This document shows, in pieces, positions 36,147 through 46,868 of a stretch of DNA of 64,000 nt. The position numbers and the translations under genes are program-made. The stretch covers positions 401,345,886 to 401,409,885 of the forward strand of contig CM077666.1 in NCBI GenBank assembly GCA_039707655.1, given 5' to 3'. The DNA comes from Elymus sibiricus (lineage: Eukaryota; Streptophyta; Magnoliopsida; Poales; Poaceae). Numbering within the stretch: position 1 is the first letter of the stretch; every line of letters begins with the position of its first letter. A model generated the notes under the pieces. It was not told the origin of the DNA and searched no databases. It saw nothing but the letters and a program-made list of their open reading frames with translations.

Positions 36147-38996
36147 AACTATGCATTATGCCTAGCTAGGGGCATAAAACAATAGCGCTTGTTGGGAGGC
36201 AACCCAATGATTAAAATAATTTTTTTGTTTTAATTTCTGTTCTTGAGTGTTTCCATGATCATAGTCTCTGTTATGATTGTGTTTTTATGTTTTAATTAGT
36301 GTATGTGCCAAGTAAAGCCTTTGGGATGATTTGGAAGATAGTATGATTGATGCTGTTTGGAAACAAAAACTTTTACGTCAAGTACTGGAATTTTGATTTT
36401 CTTATGGAGAGTGATAAAACTCTTAATTTTTTACAAAGTATTGTAATATGAATTTCCCACGTTGTCCTAATTTTTAATAATTTTTGGAGTTACAGAAGTA
36501 TGACCATAATTCAGATCTTTACAGACTGTTCTGTTTTAGACAGATTCTGTTTTTGTTGCATAGTTTGCTTATTTTGATGAATCTATGTATTGTATCGGGA
36601 GGTATAAGCCATGGGGAAGTTGGACTACAGTCGCATTATGCCAATATTAAATATGAATCAATTTACAACAGTACTTAGAGTTTAAGATTTATTTGTTATA
36701 CTAACGGATCTCACGAGGTTTCTGTTGAGTTTTGTGTGCTGAAGTTTTCAATTTTTGGGTGAAACTACGATGGATAAAGGAATAAGGAGTGGCAAGAGCC
36801 TAAGCTTGGGGATGCCTAAGGCACCCCAAGGTAATATTCAAGGAAGACTCAAGCGTCTAAGCTTGGGGATGCCCCGGATGGCATCCCCTCTTTCGTCCAC
36901 AATCTATCGGTATATCACTTGGAGCTATATTTTTGTTCATCACATGATATGTGTTTTAGTTGGAGCGTCTTGTGCTATAGTTTGTTTCATTTTTGGTTTG
37001 TCACAATCATCTTTGCTGAACACACCTTTTTGAGAGGGACACACATTATTCGTGATTTGTTAGAATACTCTATGTGCTTCACTTATATCTTTTGAGCTAG
37101 GCAGTTGCTCTAGTGCTTCACTTATATATTTTAGAGCACGGCGGTGGTTATATTTTAAAGAAATAGTTGCACTCTCATGCTTCACTTATATATTTTTGAG
37201 AGTCTAATAAATAGCAATGGTAATATGCACGGGTTATGAAATTGGTCCTAATATGATAGGTATTCAAGAGGGATATAATAAAAACTTTCATGTAGATCAC
37301 TGAATATGATAAGTTTGATTCCTTGCAATAGTTTTGCGATATTAAGATGGTAATATGTGGGAGGTGCTAGTAGATAATTGTGGTTTAGTAAGAATAATTG
37401 TGTTAAGGTTTGTGATTCCCGAAGCATGCACGTATGATCTGTCGTTATGCTAAGAAGTTGGAGCATGATTTATTATTGATTGTCTACCTTATGAGTGGCG
37501 GTCGGGGACGAGCGATGGTCTTTTCCTACCAATCTATCCCCCTAGGGGCATGCGTAGTAGTACTTTGCTTCAAGGGCTAATAAACTTTCACAATAAGTAT
37601 GTGAGTTCCTTATGACTAATGTGAGTCCATGGATTATACGCACTCTCACCTTTCCGCAATTTTCTAGCCTCTTCGGTACCGTGCATTGCCCTTTCTCACA
37701 TCGAGAGTCGGTGCAAACTTCGTCGGTGCATCCAAACCCCGTGATATGATACGCTCTATCACACATAAGCCTCCTTATATCTTCCTCAAAACAGCCACCA
37801 TACCTACCTATTATAGCATTTCCATAACCATTCCGGGATATATTGCCATGCAACTTCCACCGTTCTTTTTATATGACGCACATAATCATTGTCATATTGC
37901 TTTGCATGATCATATATCTGACATAGTATTTGTGGCTCAGCCACCGTTCATCATTTTTTATACATGTTACTCTAGTATCATTGCACATCCTGGTACACCG
38001 CCAGAGGCATTCATATAGAGTCATATTTGTTCTAGTTTCGAGTTGTAATTTTTTTGAGTTGTAAGTAAACAGAAGTGTGATGATCATCATTATTAGAGCA
38101 TTGTCTCAGTGAGGAAATAATAATAAAAAGAAGAAGAGAAAGAGGCTAAAAAGAGCCCACAAAAAAAAGAGAAAAGGAAAAAAAGGAGGGAAAAAGAAAA
38201 AAAAGAAAATGAGAGAAAAAGAGAGAAGGGGCAGTGTTACTATCCTTTTCCATACTTGTACTTCAAAGTAGCACCATGTTTTTCATATAGAGAGTCTCCT
38301 GTTTTGTCACTTTCATATACTAGTGGGAATTTTTCATGATAGAACTTGGCTTGTATATTCTGATGATGGGATTCCTCAAATGCCCGAGGTCTTCATGAGC
38401 AAGCAAGTTGGATGCACACCCACTTAGTTTTTATTTTGAGCTTTCATATACTTATAGCTCTTAGTGCATCCGTTGCATGGCAATCCCTACTCCTTGTATT
38501 GACATCAATTGATGGGCATCTCCATAGCCCGTTGATTAGCCGCGTCGATGTGAGACTATCTTCTTATTTTTGACTTTCCCTTATTAATCTCTACCATCAT
38601 ATTCTATTCCACCCATAGTGATATATCCATGGCTTGCGCTCATGTATTGTGTGGGGGTTGAAAAAGCTGAAGCACGTTAAAAAGTATGAACCAATTGCTC
38701 GGCTTGTCATCGGGGTAGTGCATGATAAATACTTTGTGTTAAGAAGATGGAGAATGACAGGATTATATGATTTTGTAGAGATAACTTTCTTTAGAATTTT
38801 TATTTTGAAAGACATGATTGTTTGTTAGTATGCCTGACTATTGATGCCTTTATATCAAATTATAGACTATTGCTTTGAATCATTCAGATCTTATTCTTCA
38901 TACCGTAAGAGAGATTACATGATGAAAGATGTTAGGTAGCATTCCACATCAAAATTTCTGTTTTTATCATTTACCTACTCGAGGAAGTGTAGGAAT
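36147..38996 (+). other. 3' non-coding internal region of Athila A
   Basis: Replaces pol. It contains a hairpin TTGGG/CCCAA at 36192-36207 just after the ORF, two strong hairpins with the polypurine-tract core at 36805-36830 and 36865-36888 (perfect 9-bp stem GGGGATGCC/GGCATCCCC), repeated GCTTCACTTATAT motifs at 37080-37190, and a purine run at ~38101-38231. Shared in order with D and E, so it looks conserved rather than random. Confidence 0.7.
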
Positions 38997-39012
38997 TAAG
39001 CTTGGGGATGCT
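38997..39012 (+). other. Polypurine tract of Athila A
   Basis: TAAGCTTGGGGATGCT directly precedes the 3' LTR. The same core AAGCTTGGGGATGC recurs internally at ~36803 and ~36859. Confidence 0.7.
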
Positions 39013-40556
39013 TGATATGTCTCCAACGTATCTATAATTTTTGATTGTTCCATGCATTTATAGTAACAATCTTGGATGTTTTATATGCAATTATATGTCA
39101 TTATATATCATTTTTTGGGACTAACCTATTAACCTAGTGCCCAGTGCCAGTTGCTGTTTTTTTGCTTGTTTTTGTCTTTTCAGAAAATCATTATCAAAAA
39201 GAGTCGAAACGGAGAAAAAACTTTGGATTAATTTTTTCTGGACCAGAAGGGACCCACGAAGCTTCGGTAAAAGACTAGAGGAGTCACGAGGGAGCGACAA
39301 GCTCAAGGGGCGCACCCCCCAGGCTTGTGGGCCCCTCGTGGCACCTCTTGACCTAATTCCTTCGCTATAAATTCTAAAATATTCCCAATATACCAGAGAT
39401 ACAGAAGAAAAAACCTTTCCACCTCCGCAAGCCTCTGTTCTTCCGCGATCCCATCTGGAGGCCTTTTCCGGTACTCTGCCGGAGGGGGAATCGATCACGG
39501 AGGGCTTCTACATCAACCTTGCCGCCCTTCTGATGATGTGTGAGTAGTTTACCACAGACCTACGGTTCAATAGCTAGTAGCTAGATGGCTTCTTCTCTCA
39601 CTTTCATCTTCAATACCATGTTCTCCTCGATGTTCTTGGAGTTCTATCCGATGTAATCTTCTTTTGCGGTGTGTTTGTTGGATCCGATGAATTGTGAGTT
39701 TATGATCAGATTATTCATGAGAAATATTTGAGTCTTTTCTGAACTCTTTTATGCATGATTGTTATAGCTTTGTATTTCTCTCTGATCTATCGATTTGGTT
39801 TGGCATACTAGATTGATTTATCTTGCAATGGGAGAGGTGCTTTGTGATGGATTCAATCTTGCGGTGCTCAATCCCAGTGAAAGAAAGGGAAATGACACGT
39901 ACTTGTATTGTTGCCATTAAGAATAAAAAGATGCGGTTTAATCATATTGCTTGAATTTACTTTGTCTACATCATGTCATCTTGCTTAAGGCGTTACTCTG
40001 TTTTATACTTAATACCCTAGATGCATGCTGGATAGCGGTCGATGGGTGGAGTAATAGTAGTAGATGTAGGCAGGAGTCGGCCTACTTGTCTCGGACGTGA
40101 TGCCTATATACATGATCATTGCCATGAATCCGTCATAATTATTTGCTTTTCTATCAATTGCCCAACAGTAATTTGTTTACCCACCGTATGCTATGTGTTC
40201 GAGAGAGAAGCCTCTAGTGAAAACTATGGCCCCCGGGTCTACTTTTATCATATATTAAAATCCAAAAATACCTTGCTGCAATTTATTTACCTTTATTTTA
40301 TTTAGTATTTTACTTTATCTATCTATCACTATCAGAATTAATCCTTGCAAATAATCGCTAAGAGGATTGACAACCCTCTTATTTGCATTGGGTGCAAGTG
40401 TTTGCTTTTGTGTGTGTAGGTGCTGCTAACGAGGTTCTGTGTGGTTCTCCTACTAGATTGATAACCTTGGTTCTTAACTGAGGGAAAAACTTATCTCTAC
40501 TGTACTGCATCATCCTCTCCTCTTCGAGGAAATCCCAACGCAGCTCACAAGTAGCA
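39013..40556 (+). repeat. 3' LTR of Athila A
   Basis: 1544 bp from TGATATGTCTCC (one change from the family TGATACG) to AAGTAGCA. It retains the segment lost from the 5' copy (~39656-40137). Confidence 0.9.
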
Positions 40557-40850
40557 TGCCTCTCTTCCGGGGACGATTCCCTTGAAAGTGATGAAGCTAT
40601 GTTGGATGCGGGTTGTATCTAATTGCATCTTTTCCAAAGTATCTCTATAGATGAGGTTCAAACTGTTGCCCCCGTCCGTCAGCACCTTATGCAGCCGGCA
40701 TCCGTCCACTATTGGGTCGAGGACCAGGGCGGCTGGGCACCTGCTTAGGTCAACTGCCGGCTGATCGTGCTCCTCCAATGTGATTGGTGTGTCTAACCAG
40801 GCAGCCCGAGGTGTGTGTATCTGGGCGGGACCGAGCTCGTGCAGAGCCAT
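40557..40850 (-). pseudogene. Tat B aspartic protease, N-terminal piece
   Basis: The minus-strand frame starts around MALHELGPAQIHTPRAAWLD and includes the active-site motif VLTDGGNSLNLIY. It reaches FKGIVPGREA at the Athila A insertion and continues at 33470. The same domain is at 12720-13060 in element 2. Confidence 0.75.
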
Positions 40851-41841
40851 TTTCGTTTGATTTTTGATATATATGTCTGGTAGATCGTCAAGACCTTGGC
40901 TTCGTCCGTGGAGTCTATGGCATGACTGATGGTGGGCTTGTTTGCTAGGAGAGCCTCACCTCCCTTGGCCACTTGTTTCATGACCCAACAAGCGCGAAGG
41001 CTATGAGTTGGATTGGTGTTTAATGAGACGGAGTGTATAGGGCACGGTTGATCCAACAGTCCGTCTAGGACGGTTAGAGATCCTGTCTTTCTTCTTTTTC
41101 GTAATGACTCCGCTGGTACGGGGCGCTTTGATGGCTGCCCGTGTGTGAGGTCGAATTCTCTTGATCTGCCTGTGCGGGCTAATTCTGGAGCCAACCAGGC
41201 ATCTTCAATGGTGCAAAATTTTAACACCAGCTCTGAGAGCTCTGAGAAATTCAGAACTCGGCGCCGAGCAGGGGCGTTTAGCATACCCTCGTCTTGACAG
41301 TTGCGACGGAAGGCAGCGAGTGCTTCTACGTCTGGGCAGTCGGTTATCCTGTTCTTGACGAACAAGAATCTCGACCAGAACTGCCGAACTGTCTCGTCGG
41401 CTCATTCTTTTACATAGATCAAGTCCCAGACGTCGGGAGGTCCCGAATTACTTGGGCAATACTCGACGCGGGGGTGGGTGGGATCGAAAATTTCAGTCCG
41501 GTCAGGGGGGACTTCGACGTGTCCCCATGTTCCTTGTGGGAAAGATGCGCGGAAGCTTCTGGGCTCGGCTTAAAGTTCGAAGCGTCCGTCTCCTCTAGCT
41601 GTTCAAGCTCGTGCTCATCCCTCAGGAGGGAGCTCGGATCAGAGGTTTCCTCCAATCGGACTCCATCGGCCGAGCTCGTAAAGGGAGAATAAAGCTCCGG
41701 ATAGGATTCCCGATCGCGGCCTACCGCCTCAAAAGGGGAGTGCGATTCGAGATCCGTTGGGCCATCAGACGGCCCGTTGGTGAAGATCGTAGGTGCACCT
41801 GTGGTGCCAAGGGGACTTAGATTGTCCATTGGCGAAGCCAT
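40851..41841 (-). pseudogene. gag: Tat B gag, internally deleted
   Basis: It starts near 41841 (MASPMDNLSPLGTTG) with an acidic Ser/Pro-rich N-terminus. Around 41430-41390 it passes a stop into the capsid-like end (FVKNRITDCPDVEALAAFRR), then a Lys/Arg-rich tail (SLRKRRKTGSL) at ~41100 and the DGLLDQPCPIHS block. Much of the capsid core seen in element 2 is missing, consistent with an internal deletion. Confidence 0.65.
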
Positions 41842-41885
41842 CGTTCCAAGGCGATCAAACAGCGAGCTCTCAATGAAAACACCAA

Positions 41886-42363
41886 TGTCGGTGTCAAAAC
41901 CGGCAGATCTCGGGTAGGGGGGGCCGAGCTGTGAGATCGGATCGATGGGTAACAGGAGATGAGGGACACGATGATTTACCCAGGTTCGGGCCCTCTCCAA
42001 GGAGGTAAAACCCTACGTCCTGCTCTTGTTTATATTGCGGATGTATCAACATACAGAGTTGATCTACCTCGTGACCATAAGTAGCGGTCTAAAACCTAAG
42101 GGTATGATGAATCTGTCTCTATGGACTAAACCCTCTGGTTTATATAGGCACCAGGGGTTTCTAGGGTTACACATGGTCGGTTACCATCTAAGGTTTACAT
42201 GCTGAATCTATCATTCTTGGGGTACACACCAAGTCTTCGGTGAGACCCGATATGCCGGTTCTTCAATCTGGAACCCCTGGAGTCCTTATTCTTCAACGGG
42301 CCATGAGTCCGGCCCATGGACTAGACCGACTAGGCTGGGACCCCCTAGTCCAGGACACCGTCA
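41886..42363 (-). repeat. 5' LTR of Tat element B
   Basis: 478 bp; minus strand from TGACGGTGTCCTGG at 42363 to TTTGACACCGACA at 41886. It is inserted in Helitron copy 1; the outer flank ACCGG (42364-42368) is part of the Helitron text GACCGGGTCAA. Confidence 0.85.
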
Positions 42364-42960
42364 ACCGGGTCAATGATTTTTCAAATCAGTCGACAGCAGC
42401 CGGCCTATAAAAACATATCAATCCCGCGCACCCTCTCACCACTAGGCAAAAGAAGCTCCAACAAGTGATACTGTAGCAGCCATATAGTACATGCAGCCAC
42501 CGACTCAGAAAATGTTCGCACATAAGTATGGGTAGATTAGCAGATAACACAGAATCACACTGCGGAAGGCCCATCAAAACGCGGCATTATAAATAAAAAC
42601 AAAACAGACTCCATCGTCTCCCCCACTCACCAAACCAAATACTCACTCAGTATCGAAATATAAGGTGTATTAGTTTCTTGAAAAGTCATATTTCTTTAAC
42701 TTTGATCAAGTTCAGAGCCAAACAATATCGATATCCACAATACTAAATAAATAAAATATGAAAATTCATTTCATAATGAATCTAATGATACCCATTTGAT
42801 ATTATGGATATTTATATGTTTCTCTTAAATTTGGTCAAACTTAAAGAGTTTGGTCTTTTAAAAAAACTAATACACCTTATATTTTGTAATTGATGGAGTA
42901 AATAAATTATGAAAACCCAGCAAGACCAAGGGCGGAGCAAAACGCGCCCAACCCTTCTAG
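42364..42960 (+). mobile_element. Helitron copy 1, 5'-truncated
   Basis: 3' end ...CCCAACCCTTCTAG at 42960 followed by T, with a GC-rich hairpin-like block just upstream (GGCGGAGCAAAACGCGCC, diverged in this copy). The rest matches copies at 48068, 48989 and 49891. The left part was removed by the insertion of Tat B. Contains a MITE at 42642-42898. Confidence 0.65.
42642..42898. mobile_element. Stowaway-like MITE inside Helitron copy 1
   Basis: 257 bp with inverted ends (AAATATAAGGTGTATTAGTTT and its complement) and TA duplications at 42640-42641 and 42899-42900. The same element sits at the same place in the other Helitron copies (~48671-48928, ~49598-49830, ~57001-57257), so it was in the ancestor. 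Confidence 0.65.
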
Positions 42961-43125
42961 TAATAATATAATAAAGATAAATGTGTGCATCGCTCGATGC
43001 AGAGGCCGGGGGTTATCCTCCTTTTTCAAGAAAAAAAATCTCAATTCCTTAGGCAATTGATTTATTGAAAATTAAGTCTGAGACAAACTAACAATGATCA
43101 AGTTGTGCGAAAGACATAAACGTAG
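42961..43125. repeat. Flank segment shared with 57318-57479
   Basis: It begins TAATATAATAAAGAT, contains GATGCAGAGGCCGGGGGTTA and CCTCCTTTTTCAAGAAAAA, and ends AGACATAAACGTA, as does the copy after the fourth Helitron. The A-rich run and AATAAAG suggest a LINE or transcript 3' end (uncertain). It ends 28 bp before the subtilase stop, so it probably forms part of that gene's 3' UTR on the minus strand. Confidence 0.65.
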
Positions 43126-43152
43126 ACCTACTGTGAAAAATCAAGTCTGTGA

Positions 43153-45396
43153 TCAAGCAAAGGTGACGGAGATTGGGCTCCGCACGGTGTGCTTCTCGGA
43201 TACCCACCGTAGCGCTCCCTGCACCACCCTCGCACCACTCTGCCTCGGCCACACGTATACCGAAAAGATCACCTCCTGGTTCGCTTCGATGAACTCCAGC
43301 CCCCTCGGATGTACGTCCACGCTTACGGCGCTGCTCGGCATGTCGATCGCCGCGTAGTACACCGAAGGCACCTCCCCGACGTTCTTCACCTTGCGCCTGA
43401 CGACCACCGGCGCAGTCGAATTCCAGGAAGCTGGGAAAGCGACCGAGATTGAAGGGTAATTCAGCAGGCGGTCGCTGATCACGACGGTGGTCAAGCAGTC
43501 GATCGGCCGGCGCGCGATCACCGACACCTGCTGGCTCGTGTACATGCTGCAGACGTACCCGATGTAATCCTCGGGGGTGATGTCGTAGACTAGGCCAGGG
43601 TCAGCGGCCTTCATTGGGTTGACGTGTCCGGCGCCGGTGGCGAAGAGGTTGGCCGTCACGCGCTGCTCATTGAGTATGGGATTGCAGGAGCGGTCGGTGA
43701 TATCGGCCGTCGTCATCATGGCCGACTTGATCGCCGCCGGCGACCAGTCCGGGTGCTTGCTCTTTATCAAAGCGGCAATGCCGGCGAGGTGCGGCGTTGA
43801 CATGGACGTGCCGGAGATGATGTTGAAGGTCGGCCCAGGGAGAACCGGCGCCGACGGCGGGCCGACCTGAAACGGCCATGCCGCGAGCACGTTCACTCCG
43901 GGGCCCGTGATGTCGGGCTTCAGAACGCCAGTGCCCTGACGGCTAGGCCCCCGAGACGAGAAGAACACGATCGACGGAGCAGGTGACGTGCCGAGTAACG
44001 TACCCCTGAAGCCGATATGCACCACCGGGTTGGCCGTGGAGTTGAGGTAGGATTTGATGGCTGCGCCCGCGTAGTAGTCGACGCTCGACGCCGGGAGGAC
44101 GTTCGCTTGGGCTAACTTGTCGTACCCTCGGAAAAACGGGTTCGCCAAGATCATGCCGACGCCGCCGGCACTCTGCACCACCTCACCTTGGTTGAGCACC
44201 GTGATGTTTCTCGTGAGCTCACACAGGACTATCTTGCCCTTGACGTCGAAGCCGTCCAGACTGCCGTTTCCGCAGAGCTCCGCGAATGGCTTCCCGCTCG
44301 CGCCCGCGTAGATCAACGGGTAGAAGCCGGCGTTTGGCTGGTAGAGTGACTCGCCGTGGAAATGCGCGCCGTTCCCCAGCTGCACGGTCGAACGAATCGA
44401 GCGGTCCATGGTACTCGCGGCGACGGTGAGCATCCACGGAGCCTCGTTTTGTAGAGTGCTCTCTTCCGGACCGGAGTTGCCGGCAGCCATGCTCACAAAA
44501 ATGCCCTTCTCGATGGCGCCGAACGTCCCGATGGCCATAGGGTCTAGGTGAAAGGGCACCGACGGCCCGCCGAGAGACATGGAGAGGACGTCGCAGCCGT
44601 CGCCCACGGCGGCGTCAATGCCAGCCAGTATGTCGGCATCCTCGCACCCTATTACAACTTTTCCGTAGCACACCTTGTACATGGCGATGTGCGCGCGGAC
44701 CGCCATCCCAGCGGCGGTGCCCCATGCGTTGCCGAGCACGTTAGCGCCCGGCACGACCGCTCCAGCGGCGGTGCTTGCGGTGTGAGTCCCGTGCCCAAAC
44801 TCGTCGACCGGCGGCACCCGCGCGGAAGTGCCGTTCGGGCCGTTGAAGGCGGCGACGAAGTTGCGCGCACCGATGAGCTTATTGTTGCACGAGGTGCCGT
44901 TGAAGTCGCAGCGCCCCTTCCACTTGGCCGGCGGCGGCGGCATGCCCTCGTCGCTGAAGGACGGGTGGTCCGGGAAGATACCGGTGTCGATCACGCCGAC
45001 GATGACCCCGGCGCCGAACTCCGACGTGTAGTTCCGCCACCCCTGCTCGACGTTCAGCCCCAGGAACTCGGGTGTGTGCGTCGTCAGCGTCGTGTACGTC
45101 CGGGGAGGGGTCGCGCTGAGGAATCCGGGCATGGTGGACAACGCCTCGAGCTCCCGCCGCGTCAGCCGGGCCGCGAACCCGCTGGCGACGTGGTGGTACG
45201 CGTGCACGAGCCGGCCATGATCCGGGAGGAACGAGTGGTACCACGCCTTCCGGTCGTCCGCGGTTTCAAACACGCGGTTCTCCTCTGCTTGCACGTGGAC
45301 GATGAACGTGCTGAGTTCGCCGCCGGTTGCCTCGGCAGCGATCGCGAGGAGAAGGAACGGGAGAAGAGAGAGCAAGGATAGCCTTGTGCTTTCCAT
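43153..45396 (-). CDS. Secreted subtilisin-like serine protease (plant subtilase, S8A)
   Basis: Intact, intronless, 747 residues, ATG at 45396 in good context (AAGCCATGG), stop at 43153. Residues 1-~21 are a signal peptide (LLSLLPFLLLAIAAEA). An I9 propeptide spans ~29-108. The S8 catalytic domain runs ~128-580 with Asp137 (VIDTG), His202 (GHGTH), oxyanion Asn307 (AAGNSGP) and Ser531 (GTSMSTPH). A protease-associated domain is inserted at ~350-460, and a fibronectin-III-like C-terminal domain at ~645-745. Several N-glycosylation sequons (NGTS, NYTS, NITV) fit the secretory route. Length and order are typical of SBT1-type plant subtilases, which act in the cell wall or apoplast on peptide precursors and wall proteins; the substrate cannot be told from sequence. 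It is the only intact host gene in the window. No clear TATA box was found upstream. Confidence 0.95.
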   Translation of the reverse strand: MESTRLSLLSLLPFLLLAIAAEATGGELSTFIVHVQAEENRVFETADDRKAWYHSFLPDHGRLVHAYHHVASGFAARLTRRELEALSTMPGFLSATPPRTYTTLTTHTPEFLGLNVEQGWRNYTSEFGAGVIVGVIDTGIFPDHPSFSDEGMPPPPAKWKGRCDFNGTSCNNKLIGARNFVAAFNGPNGTSARVPPVDEFGHGTHTASTAAGAVVPGANVLGNAWGTAAGMAVRAHIAMYKVCYGKVVIGCEDADILAGIDAAVGDGCDVLSMSLGGPSVPFHLDPMAIGTFGAIEKGIFVSMAAGNSGPEESTLQNEAPWMLTVAASTMDRSIRSTVQLGNGAHFHGESLYQPNAGFYPLIYAGASGKPFAELCGNGSLDGFDVKGKIVLCELTRNITVLNQGEVVQSAGGVGMILANPFFRGYDKLAQANVLPASSVDYYAGAAIKSYLNSTANPVVHIGFRGTLLGTSPAPSIVFFSSRGPSRQGTGVLKPDITGPGVNVLAAWPFQVGPPSAPVLPGPTFNIISGTSMSTPHLAGIAALIKSKHPDWSPAAIKSAMMTTADITDRSCNPILNEQRVTANLFATGAGHVNPMKAADPGLVYDITPEDYIGYVCSMYTSQQVSVIARRPIDCLTTVVISDRLLNYPSISVAFPASWNSTAPVVVRRKVKNVGEVPSVYYAAIDMPSSAVSVDVHPRGLEFIEANQEVIFSVYVWPRQSGARVVQGALRWVSEKHTVRSPISVTFA

Positions 45397-45856
45397 GGCT
45401 TTTCTTGCTTGAGATGTTCGTGTGGGAACATATGTACTAGGCTGCAGTCACTGTGCCCAGTAGTTGCTCCAGCTTTGTGAATGCGATGCCCGGGAGGAAA
45501 TGAGGCGATACGAACAATGGGCGTTGGTTGTTTACATGCGAATCGGGTGTAGCGGACGTACGGTAGTGGGGCTGCAGGCTGGCAGCCTCCCTTGACGTTT
45601 ACCTTCGATCAAGACGAAGCATATCCAGTGAGAAGCATCGAGTGAAGTATAATTAACATGCTCAAAATTTTGATTCGAAACACGATACTTTGTTGTTTTT
45701 TGTTGGGTGTGTCTAAAACTCACTTAGATATGACATAGTTACGTGACATCTAAAGTGATGTAATCCTTATTTCTGATTTCGTTTTCCTCCTCCCAGCAGC
45801 CTTGTCGCTTGTCTGGTTGTCCCATGTCGATTGTTGTTGTGTTTTTTCTTCAGAAA

Positions 45857-46094
45857 TGATAAAATCCGGATGTTTGGGATTTGATTATGGCAAATCGAAC
45901 ATTTTTTATGGCAATTTAAGTGACACGAGGATGACAAATTTAGTTGACACGTATGGTAATTTTTTGGCAAAAAATACACTATACACAGATTTGCTATACT
46001 TGCCAACTAAAGTTGTTATACTTGCATCGCTAAAATTGTCATCGAAAACGTTCGATTTGCCATGGTCAAATCCCAAACATTCAGGTGTTATCGG
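45857..46094. mobile_element. Foldback MITE upstream of the subtilase gene
   Basis: About 238 bp; left arm GATGTTTGGGATTTGATTAT then GGCAAATCGAAC (45870-45900) pairs with its near-complement at 46049-46082. The inner arms also pair (ATGGCAATTTAAGTGAC side with GCTAAAATTGTCAT side). Superfamily not assigned; no clear target duplication was identified. It lies about 460 bp upstream of the subtilase ATG. Confidence 0.6.
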
Positions 46095-46454
46095 GGTCCT
46101 TTTTCTTTTACCTTTTCACCAATTGGCCCGGCCCTTGTTCACGTTCTTACTATGGTCGTTCTCGCCCAGCTCCCTACTACTCATATTGCTTTCTTATAGT
46201 TGTACGTTGTTTCTTCTTCTCAGTTGTATGCTGTTTTATTTAGATTTTGATAGCAGATCACGGACTGATGTCCAATTTAATAGATTAGAAAAATATTCAT
46301 AAATTTTAAAAAAGGTCATGAAATATAAAATGTTCGCAAATTTTAAAGAAGTTCTTAAAACTTACAAATGTGCGTCAAACTAAAAAAAACTTGTGAATAA
46401 TGATTGCCACGTATTTAGAAAATGTTCATTGTAAATTTAAAATTCTTCACCATT

Positions 46455-46868
46455 ATGTCGAGAGTGGATGGTGGACTTGCAACTTAGGAAAAAAAGGTCA
46501 GACCCAGTTGAATGTTGAGGGTGGACTTTCAACTAGGAAAGAAAAAAAGGGTATGTCCCAGTTGCAAGTTGAGGGTGACTTTGTAACTAAGGCAAAAAAT
46601 GGGTCGGACCTGGTACGACCCCATTTGCGAGTTGACGGTGGACTTGCAACTGGGACAAAAAAAATGGGGTCTAGTTACGAGTCGAGGGTGGAATTGCGAC
46701 CGGGGCAAAAAAAAGGGCAAACCAGTTGCGAGTCTAAGGTGGGCTTGCAACAGATGTAGAAAAAAGGTCGAGCTCAGTTGTTAGTCGATGGTGGACTTGC
46801 AATTGAGGAAAAACTTCGGGCCCCTTGTGAGTCGAGGATGAACTTGCAACTATGACAAAAAAAGGTCA
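46455..46868 (+). repeat. ~51-bp minisatellite, eight degenerate copies
   Basis: Copies start near 46455, 46510, 46562, 46625, 46676, 46726, 46779 and 46828. The consensus idea is GTTGCGAGTCGAGGGTGGAC, then TTGCAACTGGG, a run of A, then GGTC and CCA. Copies differ at many positions, so the array is old. Confidence 0.75.

Larger units (their letters stand above)
33471..40556 (+). mobile_element. Athila A, complete non-autonomous element
   Basis: 5' LTR 33471-34532, internal 34533-39012, 3' LTR 39013-40556, duplication TGCCT (33466-33470 and 40557-40561). The primer site TGGCGCCGTTGCCGGGGA starts at 34544 (tRNA-Asp type, typical of Athila). The polypurine tract ends at 39012. One head-plus-protease ORF is present (34776-36146, one nonsense codon); reverse transcriptase, RNase H and integrase are absent. 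The 3' 2.9 kb of the internal region is non-coding. Confidence 0.9.
33306..42363 (-). mobile_element. Tat element B, 5' part, split by Athila A
   Basis: Minus orientation: LTR 42363-41886, gag ~41841-40860, protease ~40850-40557, continuing at 33470-33306 after removal of Athila A (33471-40556). Reading is continuous across the insertion site, with FKGIVPGREA on one side and the protease continuation (YHALLGREAF) on the other. The 3' remainder beyond 33306 is missing; the Athila stub begins there. Confidence 0.8.

Noticed and set aside
44548..45381. 277-codon frame on plus
   Set aside because: Antisense shadow of the GC-rich subtilase gene.
46455..46868. Regular repeats resembling a CRISPR array
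   Set aside because: Whole units are similar and degenerate with no unique spacers; the genome is a plant's.
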